Origin: Mycobacterium sp.
GTDB lineage: Bacteria; Actinomycetota; Actinomycetes; Mycobacteriales; Mycobacteriaceae
Assembly (NCBI GenBank): GCA_023264755.1
Contig: JAHFVB010000054.1
Location: 1-14,117 of the forward strand
Reading direction: 5' to 3'
DNA length: 14,117 bases
Position numbers and translations under genes: made by a program. How positions within the stretch are numbered: the stretch's first letter is position 1; the number at the start of each line of letters is the position of its first letter. The notes beneath the pieces are model-generated. The model did no database searches and had not been told where the DNA came from. It worked only from the letters and a program-made list of their open reading frames with translations. Below, piece after piece: positions 1-6,696 of this stretch.

Positions 1-1
1 C

Positions 2-931
2 ACCATCAAGGGTCAGGACGTGACCCGTGTCCCGCCGCAGCGGCGTGGCATCGGCTTCGTGTTTCAGCATTACGCCGCCTTCAAGCACCTGACGGTGTGG
101 GACAACGTGGCCTTTGGGCTGAAGATTCGCAAGCGCCCGAAGTCCGAGATCAAGGAGAAGGTGGACAACCTCCTCGAGGTGGTCGGCCTGGTCGGATTTC
201 ACACCCGTTACCCCAGCCAACTGTCGGGCGGTCAGCGTCAGCGCATGGCGCTGGCCCGCGCGCTGGCCGTCGATCCGAAGGTGCTGCTGCTCGACGAGCC
301 GTTCGGTGCCCTCGACGCCAAGGTGCGCGAGGACCTGCGCGCCTGGCTTCGCAAGCTGCACGAAGAGGTGCACGTGACCACCGTTCTGGTGACGCACGAC
401 CAGCAGGAGGCCCTTGACGTCGCCGATCGGATCGCGGTGCTGAACAAGGGCCGCATCGAACAGGTCGGACCGCCGGCCCAGCTGTACGACAGCCCCGCGA
501 ATGCCTTCGTGATGTCGTTCCTGGGGGCTGTTTCGACGCTCAATGGCGCGCTGGTGCGCCCGCACGACATCCGAGTCGGCAGAAGTCCGGAAATGGCCTT
601 TGCCAGCGACGACGGAACCGCGGAGTCCACTGGGGTGGTGAAGGCGACGATCGACCGGATCGCAGTACTGGGCTTCGAGGTGCGCGTCGAGCTGACGAGC
701 GCGCTCACCAACACGCCGTTCACCGCGCAGATCACCCGCGGTGACCTCGAGGCACTGGGGCTCAGGGACGGCGACACGGTGTACGTGCGCGCCACCCGCG
801 TGCCGACGATCGCAGGCAGCCAGGCGGTTCTGCCGTCCCCTGAAGCCGGCAAAGCCCCTGGAGCGACTGCAGCCTCTGAAGCCCCCGAAGCCGCCGAAAC
901 CCCCGACGCCGATGCGCTGACGGAAGCCTGA
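2..931 (+). CDS. cysA: Sulfate ABC transporter ATP-binding protein CysA (5' end outside window)
   Basis: This is the cytoplasmic ATPase that powers sulfate (and thiosulfate) import with the CysT/CysW permeases and a periplasmic-type binding protein. The frame is open from base 2, so the gene begins upstream; 309 residues are visible and roughly the first 50, including the Walker A loop, are missing. In the fragment I see the Q-loop (FVFQHYAAF, near residue 20), the ABC signature [15 protein letters not shown] (74-88), Walker [13 protein letters not shown] (94-105) and the H-loop [11 protein letters not shown] (His 132). A C-terminal regulatory, TOBE-like region follows, ending in an Ala/Pro/Glu-rich tail of about 30 residues typical of mycobacterial copies. 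The motifs place it in the CysA/PotA/MalK group. The sulfate assignment rests on overall similarity and on cysH and nirA lying nearby. The TGA stop is 10 bp from the stop of the convergent gene. Confidence 0.93.
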   Translation, partial: TIKGQDVTRVPPQRRGIGFVFQHYAAFKHLTVWDNVAFGLKIRKRPKSEIKEKVDNLLEVVGLVGFHTRYPSQLSGGQRQRMALARALAVDPKVLLLDEPFGALDAKVREDLRAWLRKLHEEVHVTTVLVTHDQQEALDVADRIAVLNKGRIEQVGPPAQLYDSPANAFVMSFLGAVSTLNGALVRPHDIRVGRSPEMAFASDDGTAESTGVVKATIDRIAVLGFEVRVELTSALTNTPFTAQITRGDLEALGLRDGDTVYVRATRVPTIAGSQAVLPSPEAGKAPGATAASEAPEAAETPDADALTEA

Positions 932-932
932 G

Positions 933-954
933 CCCCGCCGTTCAGCGGACGGGG
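933..954. terminator. Candidate bidirectional hairpin terminator between convergent genes
   Basis: CCCCGCCG (933-940), loop TTCAG, then CGG-A-CGGGG (946-954) form an 8-bp GC stem with one bulged A. The hairpin fills the gap between cysA and the convergent exported-protein gene, and the latter's stop codon (942-944 read on the minus strand) lies in the loop. There is no U-tract. Mycobacterial terminators often lack one, so the assignment is plausible but unproven. Confidence 0.4.
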
Positions 955-1685
955 TCGCCGCGCCACATGAAGCTGTTGACGTACTTCCCGATGTCCAGGG
1001 CCAGGAAGAAGTTGGCCCCGGAGGGGTGCCCGGAGCCGAAGTCCTGAGTGAATTCGTGGTAGGGGCCCGTTGCCGCGGCGATCAGCGCGAGCCCATGCTT
1101 CACGGCGACCATGACCATGACCCGGATGCGTGAGTCGTTACTCATGGAGTCCGCCGGATACACGTCGGCCACCACGCCGTACCCCGGCTGGTAACCGACC
1201 ATGGCGTTGGGAATCTCGTAGTCGGTGGTCGCGTTGGGATACCGCTTGGTGATGAGTTCCTGGGCGATCTCGCGTGGTGTCCGGCCCGCCGCGGGCTCGC
1301 CGAACAGCCGTAGGGTTCCGCCGTCTCCGGCGGCGAGGTCCAACGACACTCCGTTCGGATCGAAGGTTGCGGTGTATGCCGTGGACTCCCCGGGGTAGGA
1401 CACCGAGAACGAACTGTCGGCCGCGGTGAAGACGGGATTGATCGTGACGGGTTGACCGATCGGCGGACGTCCGCAGTCGGGTGGACAGACGTAGTTCACC
1501 TCGGTCGGAGTGATCCATAGCGACAGCGCGACCGTCACCGCGATGACGGCTGCGAAGACCGCACTTGCCAGCACCAGCAGGCGCACGACGGAGGTATGCC
1601 GTTCCGGTGCAGCGTGATACGACTCGCCGGGAACCGAATGTCCCGGCCAGCGGGGCGGCGCGGGCGGGGCAGGGGGAGCACTCAT
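942..1685 (-). CDS. Single-pass membrane-anchored exported protein, unknown function
   Basis: I do not recognise this 247-residue protein as a named family. It starts with a Pro/Ala-rich cytoplasmic stretch (1-30), followed by one strong transmembrane segment (about 33-58). An extracytoplasmic domain follows, opening with a close cysteine pair (Cys67 and Cys71 in VCPPDCG) that could form a disulfide. The outer domain begins with an F-S-V-S-Y-P pattern and contains alternating strands and a G-L-A-L-I-A-A-A strand. This loosely recalls the Mog1/PsbP-like fold of several mycobacterial lipoproteins, which is inference only. The ATG overlaps the stop of the upstream zinc-ribbon gene in an ATGA 4-nt overlap, so it is probably translated by coupling as the last gene of a three-gene set with the S53 protease. 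It could be a partner or substrate presented outside the membrane. Confidence 0.85.
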   Translation of the reverse strand: MSAPPAPPAPPRWPGHSVPGESYHAAPERHTSVVRLLVLASAVFAAVIAVTVALSLWITPTEVNYVCPPDCGRPPIGQPVTINPVFTAADSSFSVSYPGESTAYTATFDPNGVSLDLAAGDGGTLRLFGEPAAGRTPREIAQELITKRYPNATTDYEIPNAMVGYQPGYGVVADVYPADSMSNDSRIRVMVMVAVKHGLALIAAATGPYHEFTQDFGSGHPSGANFFLALDIGKYVNSFMWRGDPVR

Positions 1686-2887
1686 CGTCCGTCTGACGCT
1701 GCGGTCACCGGGACGGGACGGTGACCCCTGCGATTCGCTCGGGAGGTCCGCGACGCCGCGTGGGCGGCGACTCCGCAGTTCGCGCAGAAGGTCACGTCGG
1801 GCACCACGTGTTCACACTGCGGGCACAGCACGGGTTCGGTCGGGTTGGGCTCGTCGGGCGTTTCCAGCAGCAGGGTTTGATGAAGCACGATCCGCAGCGC
1901 GACCAACGCCAAGGCCGTGATGACCGCGTAGAGCCCCACGATCTGAGCGTAGGAGATCCACGCATAGTCGATCCGGTTCTGAGCGACGTAGGCGAGCGCA
2001 CCGATGGCCACCGCCGGTACCGGTGACGTCAACGAATACCAGTGCCCGACGGGAATATCCGTGCGTCGGCGGAACCAGAGCGTGGCCCCGACCATGCCAC
2101 CGACCGCTGCGGCCGTCACCGGCGCGGCCACGCCCCGCACGACTGCCAACGTGAGGATTGCGTTCGTCGGAAAGTCCTCGGCCACCAGTCCGTTCGCGAA
2201 CTCGGGCGCCGCCCGGGTCAGCACGCCCGCGGCGGTGAAGCAGAGCGCGGCGAGCGCACCGATGACGAAACCGTCCAACGCTTCCCGGGGACCGGGGCGC
2301 AATAGGCGGATCAGTACGACCGGCACGAGCAGGAGCAACACACTGACGACGGGAATGGCCAACAGGTTGATCAGCCGGTCCCCGGCGGTCATCGGGGTGC
2401 CCAGTACGTCGTCGTAGGTCTGCTTCCAAATGGCATCGGTGGTCATCGACCAGCCGACGCCCAGCCCAAGGGATGACACGGCGGTGGCTCCGAGGGTCAG
2501 CACGGACTGGTCGCGAAACGCGTCGGTTTCCCGCAGGTGAAGCACGAACAGCAGCGGAAGCCCGATGGCGCTGAGTCCGATCAGTGGCGGTTGCCAGCGC
2601 AACAGGGCGAACGCGACGAGCAGCACCAGCAGCACCAACAGTGCCGCCCGGAAGGCCCACCGGGAGCGGCGTGGTGCATGCGGAAAGATCGACGTCGTCA
2701 GCGCTGGGAGTAGCACGTGCTCGTTCGGCGCCGCGGCATACGCTCCGAACCGCCACCGGGCCGGGCCGCCCCAGCGCGTCGATCGCTCGGCCGCGCCGCA
2801 CAGGCCGCAGTAGGTGCCCGCCGGGACTTCGGAACCGCAACTGCGACAAGCCATGGTGGGCAACGAGTCCCAGCCGCCAGTGGTCAC
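1682..2887 (-). CDS. Polytopic membrane protein with N- and C-terminal zinc ribbons and a PrsW-like core
   Basis: This 401-residue protein has a zinc ribbon at each end, both CxxC-N9-CxxC: Cys14, 17, 27, 30 and Cys355, 358, 368, 371. Between them lie about eight hydrophobic segments (near 79-97, 101-118, 129-147, 174-195, 205-224, 243-270, 286-303, 311-333). The segment REALDGFVIGALAALCFTAA (201-220) resembles the second conserved block of PrsW-type intramembrane metalloproteases. The position where PrsW carries Glu is not acidic here, and the later His motif is also absent (around 250-270). I therefore infer a non-catalytic PrsW-like membrane protein; the family assignment is tentative. The GTG start overlaps the protease stop (GTGA) and has GGAG about 10 nt upstream. 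An ATG at codon 12 (2854) would keep both ribbons. It overlaps the next gene by ATGA, so the three genes are almost certainly cotranslated. Confidence 0.85.
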   Translation of the reverse strand: MTTGGWDSLPTMACRSCGSEVPAGTYCGLCGAAERSTRWGGPARWRFGAYAAAPNEHVLLPALTTSIFPHAPRRSRWAFRAALLVLLVLLVAFALLRWQPPLIGLSAIGLPLLFVLHLRETDAFRDQSVLTLGATAVSSLGLGVGWSMTTDAIWKQTYDDVLGTPMTAGDRLINLLAIPVVSVLLLLVPVVLIRLLRPGPREALDGFVIGALAALCFTAAGVLTRAAPEFANGLVAEDFPTNAILTLAVVRGVAAPVTAAAVGGMVGATLWFRRRTDIPVGHWYSLTSPVPAVAIGALAYVAQNRIDYAWISYAQIVGLYAVITALALVALRIVLHQTLLLETPDEPNPTEPVLCPQCEHVVPDVTFCANCGVAAHAASRTSRANRRGHRPVPVTAASDGR

Positions 2888-4551
2888 CGCGGCGCCACTC
2901 CCCGCTGAATGTCCAGCAGGTCCTGGACCAGCCCCTCCACGTTGGGCGTACCGAGTCCGGTGACTAGGTCGTAACCCGGTGTCGACATGTCGACCGCGTT
3001 GCCGCCGAGGCTCACGTCACGGAACCCTGGAGCGTTCGCACCGGCGGCCACCCGGTAGAGCATCGGGTTCAGGTCACCGAGCCGGCGCCCGCCGTTGGCG
3101 AGCAGGTATTGGTTCATGATCGTGGTCAGCGCCGCCCATATCGGGGCGGACTGAGAGGTGCCCGCCCCGACGAGATCCTGCCCGTCGAACCTGATGCGCA
3201 CTCCCGTCATGGGATCGGCGACGGCACCGACGTCAGGAGTCAGCCGGTGGGACTGGTCGGGGTCGCGGGCTGCGGACACGTGGTTCTGCCAGGCGGGCCG
3301 CGGGAACAACGCGGACACCCCACCGCTGGTGCCCTGGGACAGGGGCGAGTCGACCCAGGCCTGTTCGGCCAGCCACCGGCCGTTTCGATCGGTCGACAGG
3401 GCGGTGCCCCCGACCGAGGTCATCGCGGGAAGTGACGCCACGGCGTCCAATCCGACGTCGGCCGGCCCTGGCGGCGCAGACCAGTTCGGACCGCCCTTGC
3501 ATTCCAGGCCCGCGGTGTCGCCGCTGGCGTCGAAGGCGGTCGTCCCGTGCGATTGCGCCCTGACCAGCGCGGACTGCACCGGTTTGAGATCAGCGGCGGT
3601 GATGAGCGCGTCGCACCCCCACCCGATGGACAGACTCCACACGGCGCCGGGAAACTGCCGATCCACCGAATCGAAGAGCTCGCCGATCCGTTGGTAGGTC
3701 TTGCCGCCGTCGAGGGTGGAACGCGCGTTGACGATTACCATCTGCGCGTCGGGGGCGATCGCATGCGCGACTTCGAGGTCCATCACCGTCTCACCGTGCG
3801 ATTCCCCGGGCTGACCACCGATGAGGATGGGCTTGAGCGGGGGCAAGTCGTACAGGTCGGCGAATTCGTCGAGGTCCTTCTGGTCGTAACCGTCGAACTC
3901 GTAGAAGACGATGGTCTGACCCTTGCCGGTGAAGCCGGCGGCGGTCAGTGGACTGACGCCGTACGCCTCCAGGAGTGCGGTTGGGGTCAGCCCCTTCTTC
4001 GGCACGTCCTGGGCTAGGACGGCGGGGCTGGCCCGGCGGTGCGGACTGAACCCAAGAATCCTTCCGAGCGCGGTTACGTTGTCGCTCAACGCCGCTGGCA
4101 CTGCCGGCTGCTGTGCAGAGGCGTAGAACACCTGGCCCTGCAGGCCGCGATAGTCGTGCACCGACACGTCGAATGCGCTTGCTACGTCGCGCGGCGCACC
4201 TTCGACGATGGCCCAGGCCTCGCCGGGCTGCCAGCGCACGTGGAGGCCCCTGGTGGCCGCCCAATCGATCAGCTGGGCGGGACGGGTCGGGTCGTGCAGT
4301 GCGACGGTGAGTTGCGAGTGTGCGAGTTGGGACGGACCGAGATCCGTTGAGCTGCGCAGCAATAGCGCATACGGGCCACCGATGACGCCGGCCAGCTCCT
4401 GCGCCGGCGTGGGCCGATGCGCCCAGCCGAGCGCGGACGCCGCCACCGCCATCGACACCGCCAGTCCGCCCCCGATCAGCCGCACCGACCGCCGACGGAG
4501 TCGGGCGCTCAGCCGATCCAGCTGAGCGCCCGAGCCGCCGGCGCTACGCAT
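2884..4551 (-). CDS. Membrane-anchored S53 family serine peptidase (sedolisin/kumamolisin-like)
   Basis: This secreted or surface-anchored acid-type serine-carboxyl peptidase has a prodomain. From the ATG at 4551 it has 555 residues. A basic N-terminus is followed by a hydrophobic signal or anchor (about 25-44), then a pro-kumamolisin activation domain (about 55-170, with LTVALHDPTRPAQ) and the catalytic domain. The S53 residues are all present: Glu254 and Asp258 in GETVMDLEVAHAIAPDA, oxyanion Asp345 in ASGDTAG, and Ser466 in GAGTSQSAP. Calcium-site features are FRDV (Asp512) and GYDLVTGLGTPN (Asp528). Cys313 and Cys351 may pair. I chose ATG 4551 because GAGGT lies 6 nt upstream. A longer in-frame TTG at 4617 has no ribosome site, and the AGGAGG downstream of it serves a different frame. 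The family match is firm; the substrate is unknown. Confidence 0.92.
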   Translation of the reverse strand: MRSAGGSGAQLDRLSARLRRRSVRLIGGGLAVSMAVAASALGWAHRPTPAQELAGVIGGPYALLLRSSTDLGPSQLAHSQLTVALHDPTRPAQLIDWAATRGLHVRWQPGEAWAIVEGAPRDVASAFDVSVHDYRGLQGQVFYASAQQPAVPAALSDNVTALGRILGFSPHRRASPAVLAQDVPKKGLTPTALLEAYGVSPLTAAGFTGKGQTIVFYEFDGYDQKDLDEFADLYDLPPLKPILIGGQPGESHGETVMDLEVAHAIAPDAQMVIVNARSTLDGGKTYQRIGELFDSVDRQFPGAVWSLSIGWGCDALITAADLKPVQSALVRAQSHGTTAFDASGDTAGLECKGGPNWSAPPGPADVGLDAVASLPAMTSVGGTALSTDRNGRWLAEQAWVDSPLSQGTSGGVSALFPRPAWQNHVSAARDPDQSHRLTPDVGAVADPMTGVRIRFDGQDLVGAGTSQSAPIWAALTTIMNQYLLANGGRRLGDLNPMLYRVAAGANAPGFRDVSLGGNAVDMSTPGYDLVTGLGTPNVEGLVQDLLDIQRGVAPR

Positions 4552-4594
4552 CGAAGTACCTCGGGCGAGCAACGCCTGCCCAGCCGTCTTCCAT
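4544..4594 (-). CDS. Candidate 16-residue upstream ORF coupled to the S53 protease
   Basis: A strong AGGAGG (4603-4608) sits 8 nt before an ATG that opens a 16-codon ORF, MEDGWAGVARPRYFDA, in a different frame from the protease. Its TAG stop overlaps the region of the protease ATG (ATGCGTAG), so ribosomes finishing the peptide would be placed on the protease start, which has its own weaker GAGGT. The sequence relation is clear. That it is translated, and that it regulates protease synthesis, is inference. Confidence 0.4.
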   Translation of the reverse strand: MEDGWAGVARPRYFDA

Positions 4595-4677
4595 GCGTGA
4601 ATCCTCCTGCGAGGCAACGATCAAGCTGGCCCTGCGGGTCAGCGCGGCACGCGCATGACGGCGTGCGATCGGGTCGG

Positions 4678-4941
4678 TTAGCCCGTGTGCGAGTGATCGC
4701 CCGGCTGGACGGTCGGAGCGGGCGTCGCCTTCACCGGCGGGGTGAAGCTGTTGCCGGCGCTCGGGTTGATGCTCTTCTCCGTCGGCGACGGAGTGACGGC
4801 CGACGTGGTCGTGGTCGTCGTCGTGCTGGACGGGGTGGGGGTTTCCTTGTTGCCGCAGCCCGCGGTCAGCGCGCCCATCGCGATGATCGCGCTACCGCCT
4901 ACGATGAGTGCCAGCCGGCGAGCCATACGATCTGACTTCAT
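4678..4941 (-). CDS. Small Thr-rich lipoprotein
   Basis: This 87-residue exported lipoprotein has a basic N-terminus (MKSDRMARR), a hydrophobic core and the lipobox LTAGC with the lipidated Cys29. The mature chain is only about 59 residues: a Ser/Thr/Pro linker with a run of seven Thr, then a Pro-rich tail with a NSFTPPVKATPAPT patch, and no apparent folded domain. The Thr run is encoded by a short GTC/GTG-type triplet repeat on the plus strand (about 4803-4830). GAGGA lies very close to the ATG (3 nt). It lies 83 nt upstream of the protease uORF on the same strand and may share its transcript. Small mycobacterial lipoproteins of this style are common and mostly uncharacterised. Lipoprotein status is confident; function is unknown. 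Confidence 0.85.
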   Translation of the reverse strand: MKSDRMARRLALIVGGSAIIAMGALTAGCGNKETPTPSSTTTTTTTSAVTPSPTEKSINPSAGNSFTPPVKATPAPTVQPGDHSHTG

Positions 4942-5016
4942 GGTTCCTCGTCCTATCCAACCCGCGAGGCGGGCCTGTAAAGGGTTGCACGCCTCGGTAG
5001 CGGCAACGCATACGTC

Positions 5017-5022
5017 AATTTA
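5017..5022 (-). promoter_or_regulatory. Candidate -10 element for the lipoprotein gene
   Basis: TAAATT on the minus strand fits the mycobacterial TANNNT -10 and lies about 75 nt upstream of the lipoprotein ATG. No -35 at normal spacing is visible. This is weak evidence in GC-rich DNA, though it is one of few such hexamers in the gap. Confidence 0.3.
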
Positions 5023-5065
5023 GTCGATCTGCTCCGAGTAAGGCCTTGCTAAGTTCCTCAGAGTA

Positions 5066-5090
5066 TCGCCGACAGTGCATGTTACGGCGA
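5066..5090. repeat. Inverted repeat TCGCCG-N13-CGGCGA (possible operator)
   Basis: Two perfect 6-bp arms (5066-5071 and 5085-5090) are separated by 13 bp, about 45 bp upstream of the candidate -10. The half-site centres are 19 bp apart, close to two helical turns, as for a dimeric repressor or activator. It may also be chance. Confidence 0.25.
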
Positions 5091-5216
5091 CTTTCGTCAC
5101 ACAGTCGACCCGAATTGGGTGCGTGATCACTACCAGCTGAATTCATCGACCATGCCAAACCGAGCGTCGGGCCTCGATCCGGTCGCGTTTGCGGATACGG
5201 GTAAGCCAAGCGGCGC

Positions 5217-5990
5217 TCAGGCGGCGACGTGCACGGCCTGGGTGGCGTCGAACCGATCCAACAGGGTGGCGGCCACCAGATTGTGCGAACCCAAGGGTTG
5301 CGCCATTGGAATACCAAGGGCGGCAGCCGATTTGGCGACCCGATCGGTGAGTAGACCAGGAGCCAGAAACCAGGGCGCGACGATCAGCCGGCGGGCACCG
5401 GCCTGGCGCAGTCGGCTGGCCGCTTCGGCCACCGTTGGCTGCGGGCCGGTGGCGAACGCCACTTCGACACCAGCCCACCGAGTCCTGGCGGTCAACGCCG
5501 GCGCCAACGTCGCGGTGTCGACGTTGGCCTGCCGATTGGAGGATCCGACGGCCACGACGATGACTCCGAGCTCGCGTTGATCGGCGGATACCCCCGACTC
5601 GGCCAGGCGCAACCCCAGCAACGTGACCAGCGCCGGGTCCTCGCCGAGGACGTCGGCCTGCTGGGCCATGGCGCCGGAGGTCTCGATGGCAGCCGGCAGG
5701 TCGACGCGGGCGTGGTACGCGCTGGCCAACAGCATCGGCACCACCACCGCGGGCTGCCGGCGCCGGGCGGCATCCGAGAGCACGTCGACCACGTGGGGCC
5801 CAGACTGCTCGAGGTACGCGGCGTGCACCTCCAACGCCGGCCGCAGCCGCCGGATCCGGCCCGCGAGCGCCTGAGCGACGTGCGCCGACCGGGGGTCCCG
5901 GCTGCCGTGCGCAGCCAGGACCAACGCCGGTGCCCGGCTTGCCCCCGGATGCGGGCGATGCCGAAGCCCACCGGCCGGCAGGGGCCTCAC
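5217..5990 (-). CDS. che1: Sirohydrochlorin chelatase-like protein (CbiX/SirB family)
   Basis: This enzyme probably inserts Fe2+ into sirohydrochlorin to make siroheme, the cofactor of the NirA sulfite reductase encoded two genes upstream. From the GTG at 5990 it has 257 residues in two similar halves. The first half carries both metal-site histidines, His28 in LAAHGSRD and His93 in SAYHARVD. In the second half the equivalent positions have changed (VAVGSSN and WFLAPGLLTD), so only one active site looks functional. The GTG overlaps the cysH stop (GTGA), favouring coupled translation. An ATG at 6008 would add six residues and overlap cysH by 22 nt; neither start has a clear ribosome site. The operon position argues for iron over cobalt, but metal specificity cannot be read from sequence. 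Confidence 0.88.
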   Translation of the reverse strand: MRPLPAGGLRHRPHPGASRAPALVLAAHGSRDPRSAHVAQALAGRIRRLRPALEVHAAYLEQSGPHVVDVLSDAARRRQPAVVVPMLLASAYHARVDLPAAIETSGAMAQQADVLGEDPALVTLLGLRLAESGVSADQRELGVIVVAVGSSNRQANVDTATLAPALTARTRWAGVEVAFATGPQPTVAEAASRLRQAGARRLIVAPWFLAPGLLTDRVAKSAAALGIPMAQPLGSHNLVAATLLDRFDATQAVHVAA

Positions 5991-6691
5991 GACGCGTGCA
6001 GTCCGCATTCCGTCTTGGCCTGACCCGCCCAGCGACCACTGCGCGGATCGGCGCCTTCGATCGGCTTGGCGGTGCAGGGGCTGCAACCGATCGACGGATA
6101 GCCTTCGTACACCAGCGGATTCACCAATACGCCGTTGCGATCGATGTAGTCCTGCATGTCGTCGTCGGACCAGGCCGCGATCGGGTTGATCTTCACCAAG
6201 CCGAAGGCCTTGTCGAAGCTGATCAGCGGAGCGTTGGCGCGTGTCGGCGCCTCGACCCGACGAATGCCCGTCACCCAGGCCGAATAACCGGCCAGCGCCT
6301 TGCCCAAGGGTTCGACCTTGCGCATCCGGCAGCAGGCCGCCGCGTCGCGCGCGAACAGGTCCTTGCCGAACAGCTGATCCTGCGTGGCGACGTCGTGCTC
6401 CGGCGTCACGTTGACGACGCGGATGTCGTAGACCGCCTCGACCGCGTCACGGGTACCGATCGTCTCGGCGAAGTGGTAACCGGTGTCGAGGAACAGCACG
6501 TCGACCCCCGGGCGCACCTTGGCGGCCATGTCGACCAGCACCGCGTCCTGCATGTTGGATGCCACGACGTATTCACCCGCGAAGTGCTCGTCGGTCCAAC
6601 GCAGCAAGTCCTCGGCGCTGGCGCCGTCCAACTCCGCCGCTCCGCGCTCGGCCAATCTCACCAGTTCGTGCTCAGTCATCAGGTCTGTCAT
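5987..6691 (-). CDS. cysH: Adenylylsulfate (APS) reductase, 4Fe-4S type
   Basis: CysH reduces adenosine 5'-phosphosulfate to sulfite and AMP with thioredoxin, the committed reductive step of cysteine synthesis. The 234-residue product shows the ATP-pyrophosphatase-like fold (VVASNMQDAVLVD, LDTGYHFAET) and the CC/CxxC pairs that bind the [4Fe-4S] cluster in APS-using enzymes: Cys120-Cys121 in ACCRMRK and Cys203, Cys206 in SIGCSPC. The catalytic Cys229 is in the C-terminal ECGLH. The cluster cysteines identify the APS form and not the cluster-free PAPS form. I chose ATG 6691 because GAGGTG, overlapping the nirA stop, lies just upstream. A longer start at 6733 would run 37 nt into nirA. The gene is 5 nt after nirA and overlaps che1, so all three form one operon. 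Confidence 0.95.
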   Translation of the reverse strand: MTDLMTEHELVRLAERGAAELDGASAEDLLRWTDEHFAGEYVVASNMQDAVLVDMAAKVRPGVDVLFLDTGYHFAETIGTRDAVEAVYDIRVVNVTPEHDVATQDQLFGKDLFARDAAACCRMRKVEPLGKALAGYSAWVTGIRRVEAPTRANAPLISFDKAFGLVKINPIAAWSDDDMQDYIDRNGVLVNPLVYEGYPSIGCSPCTAKPIEGADPRSGRWAGQAKTECGLHAS

Positions 6692-6696
6692 CGAAT

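Larger units (their letters stand above)
4942..5216 (-). other. 275-bp intergenic region upstream of the lipoprotein/protease island
   Basis: I see no convincing gene here. It holds a -10-like TAAATT (5017-5022, minus strand) without a clear -35, and a hairpin CCCGC-CTC-GCGGG (4961-4973) just upstream of the lipoprotein ribosome site. It also holds a perfect 6-bp inverted repeat TCGCCG-N13-CGGCGA (5066-5090). The region separates the end of che1 from the island, so it probably contains the che1 terminator and the island promoter. I could not identify a strong terminator stem. Confidence 0.5.

Noticed and set aside
238..966. 242-codon minus-strand open frame antisense to cysA
   Set aside because: The Ser/Ala-rich translation has no domain and lies wholly over the conserved ATPase gene.
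4552..4617. Extension of the S53 protease to a TTG start at 4617
   Set aside because: There is no ribosome site before the TTG. The AGGAGG downstream of it serves an out-of-frame ATG, and ATG 4551 has its own GAGGT at good spacing.
4803..4830. Possible microsatellite at the Thr run of the lipoprotein
   Set aside because: The triplets are imperfect and simply encode the Thr-rich linker. Phase variation by triplet change would not alter the frame.
5015..5317. 100-codon minus-strand frame spanning the end of che1 and the intergenic gap
   Set aside because: It overlaps the conserved che1 C-terminus in another frame, has no conserved motif, and its composition is not protein-like.
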